NCBI GenBank assembly: GCA_039105265.1
Contig: JAPFFF010000003.1
Location: 1,798,001 to 1,862,000 of the forward strand
Origin: Tritrichomonas musculus
Lineage: Eukaryota; Parabasalia; Tritrichomonadida; Tritrichomonadidae
Direction: 5' to 3'
DNA: 64,000 nt
Under the pieces are notes generated by a model, which was given only the letters and a program-made list of their open reading frames with translations, searched no databases and was not told the DNA's origin. Every line of letters begins with the position of its first letter. The stretch's first letter is position 1. Below, piece after piece: positions 55,522 to 64,000 of this stretch. A program made the translations under genes and the position numbers.

Positions 55522-57105
55522 ATGAGCTTGTTCAAGGAATATTTGATTTCAAGAATTAGCAATGGCAAAAGATTTATCCTTCAGTTAGTACCCAATCAAC
55601 ATGAAAATTCTAATTCAATTGAGTACGTTATTTAATATTTTTTTTTTTGAAAATAAATTTAGTATAAAATGTATGAAGGAAGACGTGGACGGTGGTTTTG
55701 CGAACTTAAAATTCTTTTCGGCTCGGATTTTTTTGACCATGTTATTTATTTGGATACTGTTGGATCTTCTATTTCCAATCGCCTCCAACGAGTTGTGATC
55801 ACAGACCGTCATCTTTATATGTTTAATGATAATACTAAGGAGATTCCAAACCCATATTGTCTATTAGCCGATATAAATGATCTCGATGTAGATCATAATA
55901 CACCGCAAGCGTATAGGAACCAACGCGAATATGATCCACATCACATTTCTTTTACTGTTTATAAAAAACAAGAATCTTCAGAAGAGTATATCAATGAGCA
56001 TGTTGATCTTTACACATTTGAAACTGGAACAGATTTATACTGGAGGCTCAAAAATTCGATTCAATTCGCAAAAAGAAACATGAATACAACTGAAAAAAGA
56101 AAAGAACCAACTCCTCCTGATAAGGTTGAATTAGTAAAAATGGATAACCGAAAAGTTACGGCTAATACATATTATACCTTAAAATTCAACCAAGTATCTT
56201 CTCGTGTTGCTCACTCACAATCACATAAAGAAAGAATGAAAGCTCTGGAAGAACTTGACGAAATTTCCAAAGTTTATTTTCCTACACGCACAATTTTTTT
56301 CCAATCAACTACATTATTGACGTTTCTAGTTGACACATTAACATTCTTTTCGGATTTTCATACAGTTCCAATTCAAATTAAAAGTAATAGATATGAACAA
56401 ATTGAATTCATCACCAAAATTTTCCATACAATTTCATTATACCTCCAAGGAACTACGACAGTTCCTGATGCAACAAGATTAATTACTTACAACAAAGCTT
56501 GCCACTTTCGAACTCTTGTTCATTCAATTTTCCAAACAGAATTTTTCATACTCTCTCAGCCCAAAAGATCTTCTTTCTTTCTTCAGAAAATTGCAAATAA
56601 AGAAAAATACTTGCTAAAGCTTCAAGAGATCGAAAATACAAGCGTTTCACTATGTTATCAGCTTAGTGTTTTAGCAACTCTGACTTGGAGAACTCAAAAT
56701 TGTGGAATAAGCCGCAATTTCTTTCTTGAAGTTTTAAAAGAAAAAGAAGAATTAATTGTTACTGGTGGATTTCACACGTTTGTTTATATATTAATTCAAA
56801 TGTGCTATGCAATGCAAGACATGCCCAAACCACTTTCTCCTGTGTTCACACGTTCTATTTATGATCATCTATGGCTTATTGACTTTTTTGTATCAAAAAT
56901 TCCTTCTGCGGCACAATTGGTGCGAGATGAATTTATAGCAGAACTCGATGCAATTGTTACTGAAGATAGAATGAGAGCTATGATTCCTTTAGATCATCAT
57001 ATACTCAATGAAGTTATTAAGTACGTGAGTAATATACGCAAAATCATCAAAGGAACAAAATCAAAAAGAAGCGCCAATCAGACTTTACCTGTACAATTCC
57101 GTTGA
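55522..57105 (+). CDS. PH-like domain protein with probable intron
   Basis: The main frame from 55669 (478 aa) shows a PH-like first part (HVIYLDTVGSSISNRL, VVITDRHLYMFNDNTKEI, HISFTVYKK) and a long helical second part. It loosely resembles C12orf56-type (DUF4551) proteins; the function is unknown. The true start is probably the ATG at 55522: it follows an initiator motif and opens a 33-codon frame (MSLFKEYLISRIS) that ends at the donor GTACGT (55623-55628). Phase would be kept by an AG at 55681-55682 (60-base intron), whereas the nearer AG at 55661-55662 would not. The acceptor does not match the known ACTAACACACAG motif, so the splice point is uncertain. If unspliced, the protein starts at 55669. 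Confidence 0.75.
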
Positions 57106-57315
57106 ATACTGTTTATATATTATTATAAAATACTTTTATACTTTTTTTCAAATTTTATATTTTTTAAATTTATGGTATTTAATTTTTTTTCTCATAATCT
57201 TACTTCAGTTTGCTTGAAATAATGAATCATTATTAAGATCCAAATGGTAAGATAGAATTTTTTAATAACGTACAAATACAGAAAAATTTCTGATTGTAAT
57301 AATCGTTAAATTAAA

Positions 57316-58506
57316 ATGGAAAATGAAGACAAAAGGATAGCAGCCTATATTCGGGACATTCTCTCAGGGAGGCCTATTGCAGATATACCTCGAGGCCTTG
57401 TTGTCAAAGTTCATAATGCATTTGATGGTAATAAGAATAAATTTAATATTAGTAAATCACAATACGATAAAATAATGCATGAATTCAAAAATGTGGAAAA
57501 AAGGTTTGGACTTAATAAAAAAGATGTTCAAAATATTCAGACCTCAAAAAATGATACAAGCTTTTTTATTATTAGTAACGAAATTGATGATAATTTTATT
57601 TATGAAGAAGATGATATCGAAAATACAGTTGATGAATTAATTCATGGTGGATCATTTGAAAATATTCAAACAGAATCAATTGATAGTATTATTGATTATT
57701 GTAAAAGAAAAATTGATCAATTTGTAAATAATGGTGAATTTAACGAAGCTAGTGTTCATCAAAATATACTTGATGAAGTAATTCAATTATCTTACGAAAG
57801 AATCTATTTTTCGTCGATATTATCAAAGAAAGAAAGCATTTCTAACCAGGTTGAATACTTAAATCTAAAAATCAAAGAAGAAAATGAAAGATCCGAAAGA
57901 GAAATTCAAAAAATAAATCAAGAAACTTCTTATCTTATTAAGAATGAAGATGATGAATGGGCCAAAAGTAAATTCGAATTTGATTTCGAAACAAACCAAG
58001 GTCCTACTCCTAAATTTTTGAAGTTAAGCAGTAAATTGTTGAATTTGAAGCAAGTTGAGAAATCTTTGATAAAAGGAAAGCGATTTTCTGAAGCCTCGAA
58101 AATTCACGAAATTTCATCAAAGTTAGAAGAAAAAGAATTAAATGAGCAATATAAAATATTTATTAATGAAAGAGAAAATAAAAAAGAGCAACTAAATATA
58201 TTTCATCAAACAAAAATTCAAAATATTCTATCCTCTGCTAATAGGAAAAAAGAAGTTATTGAACAAAAAAGGCAGATGAAAATAAGCTCATATAAAAATG
58301 CAATTCGTAATATATTAATTAAAGAACAAGAAATTAACGATTTAATCAATGAAGAAAAAAAAATTCAAAATGAAGAAGCTAATTCGATATCTAAAAAAAA
58401 TATTAATATTTCCAGGACTAAAAGGAAAAAGAGCGCTACAATGAAGCCAAAAAAGAAACCAAAAATAATTAAAAAAGTTCATTTTTCTGAAGATATTCTT
58501 CAGTGA
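57316..58506 (+). CDS. hypothetical coiled-coil protein (396 aa)
   Basis: Function not recognised. The N-terminal piece AAYIRDILSGRPIADIPRGL looks well conserved in style and is followed by an acidic linker, then long charged helices (from about residue 120 to 380) rich in Glu, Lys, Ile and Asn, typical of coiled coils. The C-terminus is very basic (KRKKSATMKPKKKPKIIKK). It may be a cytoskeletal or scaffolding protein. It runs in the same direction as the PH-like gene, 210 bases after its stop. Confidence 0.75.
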   Translation: MENEDKRIAAYIRDILSGRPIADIPRGLVVKVHNAFDGNKNKFNISKSQYDKIMHEFKNVEKRFGLNKKDVQNIQTSKNDTSFFIISNEIDDNFIYEEDDIENTVDELIHGGSFENIQTESIDSIIDYCKRKIDQFVNNGEFNEASVHQNILDEVIQLSYERIYFSSILSKKESISNQVEYLNLKIKEENERSEREIQKINQETSYLIKNEDDEWAKSKFEFDFETNQGPTPKFLKLSSKLLNLKQVEKSLIKGKRFSEASKIHEISSKLEEKELNEQYKIFINERENKKEQLNIFHQTKIQNILSSANRKKEVIEQKRQMKISSYKNAIRNILIKEQEINDLINEEKKIQNEEANSISKKNINISRTKRKKSATMKPKKKPKIIKKVHFSEDILQ

Positions 58507-58677
58507 CGATGTTTTTTATGATCAATAAATATTCATGTTTGTTTCTTTGCGATTTTAATCTTTTTCTTTTTTAAAATAAGGTTTTCATAAAGATATTTAA
58601 CGTATAGCTAAAATTGAATATAGCAATGAGAATAATTATTATCGCATTTTAATTGTTTTGTTGCAATTATTATTATA

Positions 58678-59322
58678 TTAATTGCTTGTTTCTTCATTGT
58701 TTGTTATATCATCATTGGTATTATTATCAAAACTATCAGTATTATCATTACTAATTTCATTAGTGTCAATAGTATCTATTAGTTCATTCATAAAAATCTG
58801 TTGGTTTTGAGCAATAGCTTCGTTTCTTTCTTGTGACTCAGCAGGTGTTTCCTCAATAATATGGCTATCAACAAGTTTATTGTACATCTCATTGATAGAA
58901 TCTGACATATCTAAAATTTGAGAAATAGGAATTTTAATCTTATTTAAACTTAGTTGATTTTCTGTAGCTGAATAAAGAGTCTCAAGAAGAAACATTAAAA
59001 CAGGAGGTACCCCAATATAATCAGAAGGATTGCTGTGCAAATCTGATATAATACTTTGGTTGTCAAGTATTTTAATAATATTTCTTTGGACATCAGCTAG
59101 AATTTCTCTCTTCTTTTGTATTAATAATTTCTTTTCATTTAGTTCATTTAATTTTTTCCTGCATAAATCAAGATCCATTTGTGTATTTATAATTACGTTA
59201 TCAAATCGCTTAATTTTTTCTCTTAATTCAGAATTGCTTTCATCAATTAATAAAGTATCATTAAGCGTTTCAATGGTGTATGCAAGAATTTCTTTTTTTG
59301 CTTTTGAATCAATCATATTCAT
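58678..59322 (-). CDS. hypothetical coiled-coil protein (214 aa)
   Basis: Function not recognised. Residues about 20-95 form a likely coiled coil (LREKIKRFDNVIINTQMDLD, LCRKKLNELNEKK), followed by a helical segment with GVPPVLMFLLETLYSATEN and an acidic Asn/Asp/Thr-rich tail (about 175-214). No membrane segment or catalytic motif. The adjacent coiled-coil gene is convergent with it; casein kinase 1 lies upstream in the same direction. Confidence 0.7.
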   Translation of the reverse strand: MNMIDSKAKKEILAYTIETLNDTLLIDESNSELREKIKRFDNVIINTQMDLDLCRKKLNELNEKKLLIQKKREILADVQRNIIKILDNQSIISDLHSNPSDYIGVPPVLMFLLETLYSATENQLSLNKIKIPISQILDMSDSINEMYNKLVDSHIIEETPAESQERNEAIAQNQQIFMNELIDTIDTNEISNDNTDSFDNNTNDDITNNEETSN

Positions 59323-59437
59323 ATCTATTTGAATTTTTAAACGGCATCAAAAAAAAAATTTGGACTGAATTAAATTTTACTAAATAAACACATATAAGAA
59401 AAAAATATTATATAATAAAATTCAAATAATAAATGAA

Positions 59438-60817
59438 TTATTCGGTTTCGAATTCGGTTTGAATTGGATTTTTCGGAACAGAGGATGTTCTTGGGTCGAG
59501 TAAGAAGAGTTTTTGTGCCTTTGGAATTCTAGTTTTAAGTAATTCTCGGATTTTTGCTTTGCTTAATTCGCCTTCTCCAGTATCGTCATCTTCGGTACTT
59601 TTCCCCATCCTCTTTTCGTACATCTTACTAACTCCAACAAATCTTGCAGCTTCATTAATAATTGAGAAAAACGGTAATGGATGTAAAAAGTTGTTTGTTT
59701 TTGATCCTTTCATGTGATGTGCTTTAGCAACACTAAATAGTTCTTGAGGATTTGTTGGAATAATCAATTCAGCATTAAGGTCAATATCTTCTTCTGTTTT
59801 ATTTTCGTCAGATGTTGAAGGCTCCTGTGCTGGTTTCTTCTTTTCGGCGGAACTTTTACCTTCTTTTCCTAAATTCTGATTTTGAAGTGCTGTATTTAAT
59901 CTTTGAATTCGATTGACAACCCAGTCATATTGGTAATCAAATGCAAAATTGAGTTTTACCATTAATCCTATAAATAGGCTTCTGAGCTGTGTATATGGTG
60001 GTCTTTCATCAAATCTTAAATTTCTTACTCTAGTCATATAATTAAGGAATTCACTAGGTAAGCCTTGGCAAAGAACTTCAAGAGGAGTATCCATCTTTGC
60101 TTGAGAGAGTAAATCGCCTTTTTCATTCTTTGATGCAACTTCTAAGCCTTGCCATGGCAATTTTCCTTTAACGAGCGAAATAATGACATATCCAACACTT
60201 TCAAGATCATCACGGCAACTTTGTTCGACACCAAGGTGAACATTGATTGAAACATAGCGAGCTGTTCCTGCCAATCCTTTATCTTCTTCATAATTAATAT
60301 GGACGAAGGTGTGAAGGTCTCTATATCGCTTGGCAAGACCAAGATCAATCATGTAAAGAGTGTTTGAATATTTTCCGACTCCAAAGACAAAGTTGTCAGG
60401 TTTGATATCTCTATGAATAAAAGACCTTTGATGAAGATATTCTAGCCTACATAGCATCTGAATAGTGCACATAAGAACTGTTTTCATAGATAAAATCTTT
60501 CCACAAGTTCGAAAATAATGCCCAAGGGAGTATCCAAGACGATCCATGACCATGGCGCGGAATCTCTCTTCTTGCCAGTACTCATAAGCTTTTGGGATGC
60601 CAGGTGGAGCATCAAGCATTTGATAGAGTTTATACTCGTATTGTAGTTGTGGAGAGGGAGATTTTGGATTTTCAAGCTTGACTGCAAACAATTTTCCATT
60701 CTCGAGATTTTGAACTTCAAAAATAGCGCCAAAAGCGCCTGCACCAATACGATGAGTGACAATATATTTCTCGTTGATAACATCACCTATTTCGGGCATC
60801 TGAAAACCTGTAGACAT
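59438..60817 (-). CDS. casein kinase 1-type protein kinase
   Basis: Ser/Thr kinase of the CK1 group, 459 aa. Kinase domain about residues 10-300: glycine loop IGAGAFGAIF, Lys in AVKLEN, catalytic loop HRDIKPDNF, metal-binding DLG, then the CK1-specific segment AGTARYVSINVHLGVEQSCRDDLES in place of the APE motif. The C-terminal 150 residues are specific, with a charged linker (EKKKPAQEPSTSDENKTEED) and a conserved-looking end (LDPRTSSVPKNPIQTE). The start is placed at MSTGFQMPEIGD because kinase similarity begins there; a longer frame adds 21 hydrophobic residues (MNLFKKLLFSLFYISQ) without family support. CK1 enzymes act in the cytosol and nucleus on acidic or pre-phosphorylated sites. Confidence 0.95.
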   Translation of the reverse strand: MSTGFQMPEIGDVINEKYIVTHRIGAGAFGAIFEVQNLENGKLFAVKLENPKSPSPQLQYEYKLYQMLDAPPGIPKAYEYWQEERFRAMVMDRLGYSLGHYFRTCGKILSMKTVLMCTIQMLCRLEYLHQRSFIHRDIKPDNFVFGVGKYSNTLYMIDLGLAKRYRDLHTFVHINYEEDKGLAGTARYVSINVHLGVEQSCRDDLESVGYVIISLVKGKLPWQGLEVASKNEKGDLLSQAKMDTPLEVLCQGLPSEFLNYMTRVRNLRFDERPPYTQLRSLFIGLMVKLNFAFDYQYDWVVNRIQRLNTALQNQNLGKEGKSSAEKKKPAQEPSTSDENKTEEDIDLNAELIIPTNPQELFSVAKAHHMKGSKTNNFLHPLPFFSIINEAARFVGVSKMYEKRMGKSTEDDDTGEGELSKAKIRELLKTRIPKAQKLFLLDPRTSSVPKNPIQTEFETE

Positions 60818-61598
60818 TTGGAAAGATAGTTTTTGCGATATATAGAATAAAGAAAATAGTAACTTTTTAAATAAATTCAATAAATTCGTTTCTTATTTTT
60901 CTAAAAAATTGAATAGTTTATAAAAATATATTCAAAGAAATTCGTTAAAGTTATTTTATTAAATAACGAGAAAAAACTCTCCTCAATTTTGATTGTGATC
61001 TTGTTGAGAATATTTTTAATCTCCTTTATCTTTTATATTTGGTTGAAACAATATTATATTAATAAATAGGTACATTCAAAGTTATATTAAATTTAAATGT
61101 CCACAATAAAATTAGAAAAAAAATATTTTTTATGAAAAGCTGTTTTTCCCTGAAATTTTCAATAGTTGCTTGAAAAAATTCAAAAGTTTTCTGATGAGTA
61201 ATTATTTTATTTGATATTCATTTCACTTATGAAAATAACGATCATTTGTTATTGAATTCTTTTTTAGAGGAAAAATATGCAAAAATAAATATCAATGTCT
61301 GGAATATTTTCGTTTTTTAAAAGAAAATAACATTTTTTTTTGTGAATAACTAACGATCTTTTTTGAAAACTATGATACAATGCCATATATATTGTGCACA
61401 TTAAAATATCTTAGGATGTTTGAAATGAAGTATTATACAATATATGGCATCTTTCATTTTGAATTTGTCGTACATTATATGATTAGTATTAAAATTATAA
61501 TATCAATATAATATATAGCATCTTTCAAAAAAAACATCCGAAGATATTTTGTATAATACTATTAAAAAAATAATAATAAGATCATGAAAACTCTATTT
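60818..61598. other. intergenic
   Basis: AT-rich with no gene seen. It contains a small inverted repeat at 61403-61550. Confidence 0.5.
61403..61550. repeat. 148-bp inverted-repeat element
   Basis: End arms of 19 bases (aaaatatctt[a/c]ggatgttt) pair with one mismatch. Between them agcatctttca/ggcatctttca is repeated directly. A small MITE-like or foldback structure; no target duplication seen. Confidence 0.55.
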
Positions 61599-63194
61599 TT
61601 ATAACAATTTAACATGGTAAGTTTGGGTTTCCCCATTATCATTGGTTAAAACAGCTGGTGCATTTGAATTAATAGTTTTTCCATCTTTGTTTACAGAAAT
61701 ATTCAAATTTTTTGCAATTTCTCTGCCATCTATATCTTTGGGTATAGAAATAACAGCATCACCACGCTCAATTTTGTTAGCTAATTGAGCATCATTCTCA
61801 TTAATATTAACGCCAAGATTGATTTTCTTGATTTGATCTACTAATGAATTAATATCACCACCTTTTTGATTGATAGTAACCCTGATTCTAATAAGTCTTT
61901 TAGTGGTAACATAATCTGATCCATTTTGTTTGCTAGCCTCTGATGATTCACTATCTTTTGCTTCCGTTTCTTGATTATTTTTAGCGATTTCTTTTGATAT
62001 TTGATCATCATTATTTTTGTCATTGTTTGAATTGATTTCATTCTTAGATGGAATTTCATTTGTTTTATTGGTAATAATATCTTTATCTTTTTCTTTTGTT
62101 TCAGAATCGTTTGCATTGGACCTCATTCTAGCAACTTCTGCTCTTAGCTTGGCTTCTTCTCTGGCCTTTAATAAAACAAGTTGTTTTCTAAGTCTTCTCT
62201 CCTGTCTGTGTTTTCGTCTTGCATCTTCTAATGCTTTACGTTTTTCATCTTGTTCTTGAACGATTTTGGCTTCTTCAGATATTTCTTTCTTTTCCAATTT
62301 TGCCTCTGCTTCTGAAATTAACTCAGTTTGAGATTCTGTTTCCGGATCCCATTCTGATTCTGATTCTTTTTCGTCAATATTTGCTTTTACAGCTTTTTGT
62401 CCATCTTTATCAATAACAGATTTTATAGCTGCAAGTTGAGTTAAAAGAGATAATTTATCAACTTTATTATTGTTTTGTGAGATATCCTCCTGATAAACAA
62501 AGATTTGAATTCCAAGATGATTCATAACGTCATTAGCTAATTTTAAGTTGTTTTCACTGTCTTGAGGATTAAGTGATTTGAAATGTATTTTTTCTGGACA
62601 GTATGAATCTAATAAAGCGCAAAGAGCTAAATCATATGGTTGGAATGATTGAATATTGGAATAATTTTGTATTTTGTTGAGAGCCCAAGAAAGTAATTCG
62701 TTTCCTTGACGTTCAAAAATATTCTTTTCATTTTGGGTTTTTTCATTAACAACTATATTGCTTTTTGAGTTGTTTTTGCTGCTTGTAAGTTTAATGTTTT
62801 CATTCTGTGTATTGATTGACACAGAATTGGCAATACTGTAATGTAAAATAAGAGTCCAAATTAATCCATTAATAAGTTTTTGATTGTTGTCAGTTATGTC
62901 TTTTCCTGAAATTCCAGCAAGTTTAATGCCATCCTTTTGAAACATGTCGAGAGCTATATCACAATTTTGAACTTTCTCTGTATCAATTTTTGGTGATTGA
63001 GCCCAGTTTTTCGGTGCTTTTTCATGTGTTAATACTTCTGCGAGTTCAATTAAAACAACACCATTTGATAAATCTTTTGTTATATCTTCAAATTTGTTAT
63101 GCGTATAACTTTTCAATTGTGAGGATATCCATCGAGAGAACACTTTTGATTGAAGTGGTGAGCATTCACCGCTATTTTTTGAAAGATACATCAT
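61599..63194 (-). CDS. tandem calponin-homology domain protein
   Basis: A 531-aa protein, probably actin-binding. CH1 at about residues 12-120 (VFSRWISSQLKSYTHNKFED, LSNGVVLIELAEVL, GISGKDITDNNQKLINGLIW) and CH2 at about 165-275 (LLSWALNKIQNYSNIQSFQP, YDLALCALLDSYCPEKIHF) form the alpha-actinin/spectrin-type pair. A highly charged helix (about 290-365, with KHRQERRLRKQLVLLKAREE) resembles a coiled coil, then an Asn/Glu/Lys-rich linker and a compact end. Spectrin repeats and EF-hands of true alpha-actinin are absent, so it is a shorter trichomonad CH protein. The start is the first of two ATG codons, at 63194; the preceding TTG is not used. Confidence 0.87.
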   Translation of the reverse strand: MMYLSKNSGECSPLQSKVFSRWISSQLKSYTHNKFEDITKDLSNGVVLIELAEVLTHEKAPKNWAQSPKIDTEKVQNCDIALDMFQKDGIKLAGISGKDITDNNQKLINGLIWTLILHYSIANSVSINTQNENIKLTSSKNNSKSNIVVNEKTQNEKNIFERQGNELLSWALNKIQNYSNIQSFQPYDLALCALLDSYCPEKIHFKSLNPQDSENNLKLANDVMNHLGIQIFVYQEDISQNNNKVDKLSLLTQLAAIKSVIDKDGQKAVKANIDEKESESEWDPETESQTELISEAEAKLEKKEISEEAKIVQEQDEKRKALEDARRKHRQERRLRKQLVLLKAREEAKLRAEVARMRSNANDSETKEKDKDIITNKTNEIPSKNEINSNNDKNNDDQISKEIAKNNQETEAKDSESSEASKQNGSDYVTTKRLIRIRVTINQKGGDINSLVDQIKKINLGVNINENDAQLANKIERGDAVISIPKDIDGREIAKNLNISVNKDGKTINSNAPAVLTNDNGETQTYHVKLL

Positions 63195-63208
63195 CAACTA
63201 AAACAAAA

Positions 63209-63213
63209 AATGA
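63209..63213 (-). promoter_or_regulatory. initiator motif of the CH-domain gene
   Basis: TCATT on the - strand with its A at 63211, 17 bases before the ATG at 63194. It fits the trichomonad initiator and leader length. Confidence 0.6.
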
Positions 63214-63214
63214 A

Positions 63215-64000
63215 ATGATTTTTTGAATAAAATATAAATTTTATAAAATTTTACAAATTTTATTCTTCTTAGCATGATTAAAAGTATTAATATTATTATA
63301 TTTTTTTTATTTACATATATTTCGAATATTAAAAGTTATTTTATATTTTAATATAATATTTAAAAATAGTTTGCCTAGATATTATATCTTTTTATTTTTT
63401 GATTTTTGAATAATTATCTTTTTTTTTTGAGAATATTGAATTCTTTAAAAATATAAATTATCAAATAATTAAATTTGTTATTGTTTTTATTATATATATT
63501 ATAAATAATACATTTATATTTATATTTATAAATATATTTTAGTTATGTATTAATTATTTTTTAAACAAAGAATAATGAAATGTAATAAAAAATCTTTATC
63601 ACAAATATCCATTTTTTCAATATATATTTGTTTATCTCTTCATTTCAATTGAATAAAATCTGTATAATTTATCAAATTTTGAAAATCTACTAAAAAAATA
63701 ATCATTAAAAACTGTTTTTTAAATAAATTTTCCAAATAGCAAAAAATATTTGATCCATAAATAAATTCATCATATTTTGATCAAAAAAATATAAAGTTTG
63801 ATTCCATTCAAATTCTCATTCAAAATTTGAGTGAATAAAATTTACATAAAAATATTTCAAATTTTTCAGAATACATATAAATCATGCAAATATAATTATA
63901 AATATGTGATTTTGAATATATTTTTTAGTTAAAAAGGCGAGTACTATATATAAACAGATGAAATAATTTAGAAAATAAAAAGAATAATAAAAAATAATTA
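63215..64000. other. intergenic
   Basis: Very AT-rich, with no gene or repeat seen. Confidence 0.5.

Noticed and set aside
60818-60880. Longer casein kinase start with a hydrophobic N-terminus
   Set aside because: The added 21 residues look like a signal anchor but have no counterpart in CK1 kinases, and the next ATG gives the usual start.

Overview
The window is AT-rich eukaryotic DNA, most likely from a parabasalid (trichomonad) protist of the Tritrichomonas type. The evidence: almost all genes are single open frames; several are preceded by the trichomonad initiator motif TCA(+1)Y(T/A) 12-39 bases before the ATG (Ras, the calponin-homology gene, the PH-like gene, all full-length hsp70 copies); the only likely intron starts with the trichomonad donor GTACGT; and Polinton/Maverick, Tc1, pogo, hAT-like and Mutator-like DNA elements are dense. 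The genus is an inference.

Left part (1-17702): a mixed tandem array of cytosolic hsp70 genes and 5S rRNA genes, all on the + strand. It holds the 3' end of one hsp70, five complete hsp70 genes (four nearly identical, one diverged) and thirteen identical or nearly identical 117-nt 5S genes in groups of 3, 5, 1, 2, 1 and 1. A tRNA-Phe(GAA) lies in unique DNA after the diverged hsp70. The array ends in a scar where an hsp70 gene appears to have been lost by recombination between T tracts.

Second part (18.6-28.2 kb): remains of a Polinton/Maverick, all on the - strand, with parts for capsid, packaging ATPase, integrase and protease but no DNA polymerase in view. Beyond it lies a broken pogo-type transposon whose empty insertion site survives as an inverted paralogue at 48.4 kb.

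Middle (28-49 kb): gene-poor and rich in transposons with readable ends: an inverted pair of 1.3-kb elements, a Mutator-like element with a hAT-like element nested in it, an intact Tc1 element with identical 113-bp inverted repeats, a 3.9-kb CAGG-ended element carrying a ubiquitin-protease-like frame and thirteen copies of a 14-bp motif, and another small hAT-like element. Two host genes sit here: a short disordered protein and a UBL-UBA ubiquitin shuttle-like protein.

Right part (49-63.2 kb): a compact ordinary gene block with Ras GTPase, an unknown disordered protein, a BTB/POZ protein, a CNOT11-like CCR4-NOT subunit, a PH-like protein with a probable intron, two coiled-coil proteins, casein kinase 1 and a tandem calponin-homology protein. 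Neighbours do not form an operon or an obvious shared pathway.
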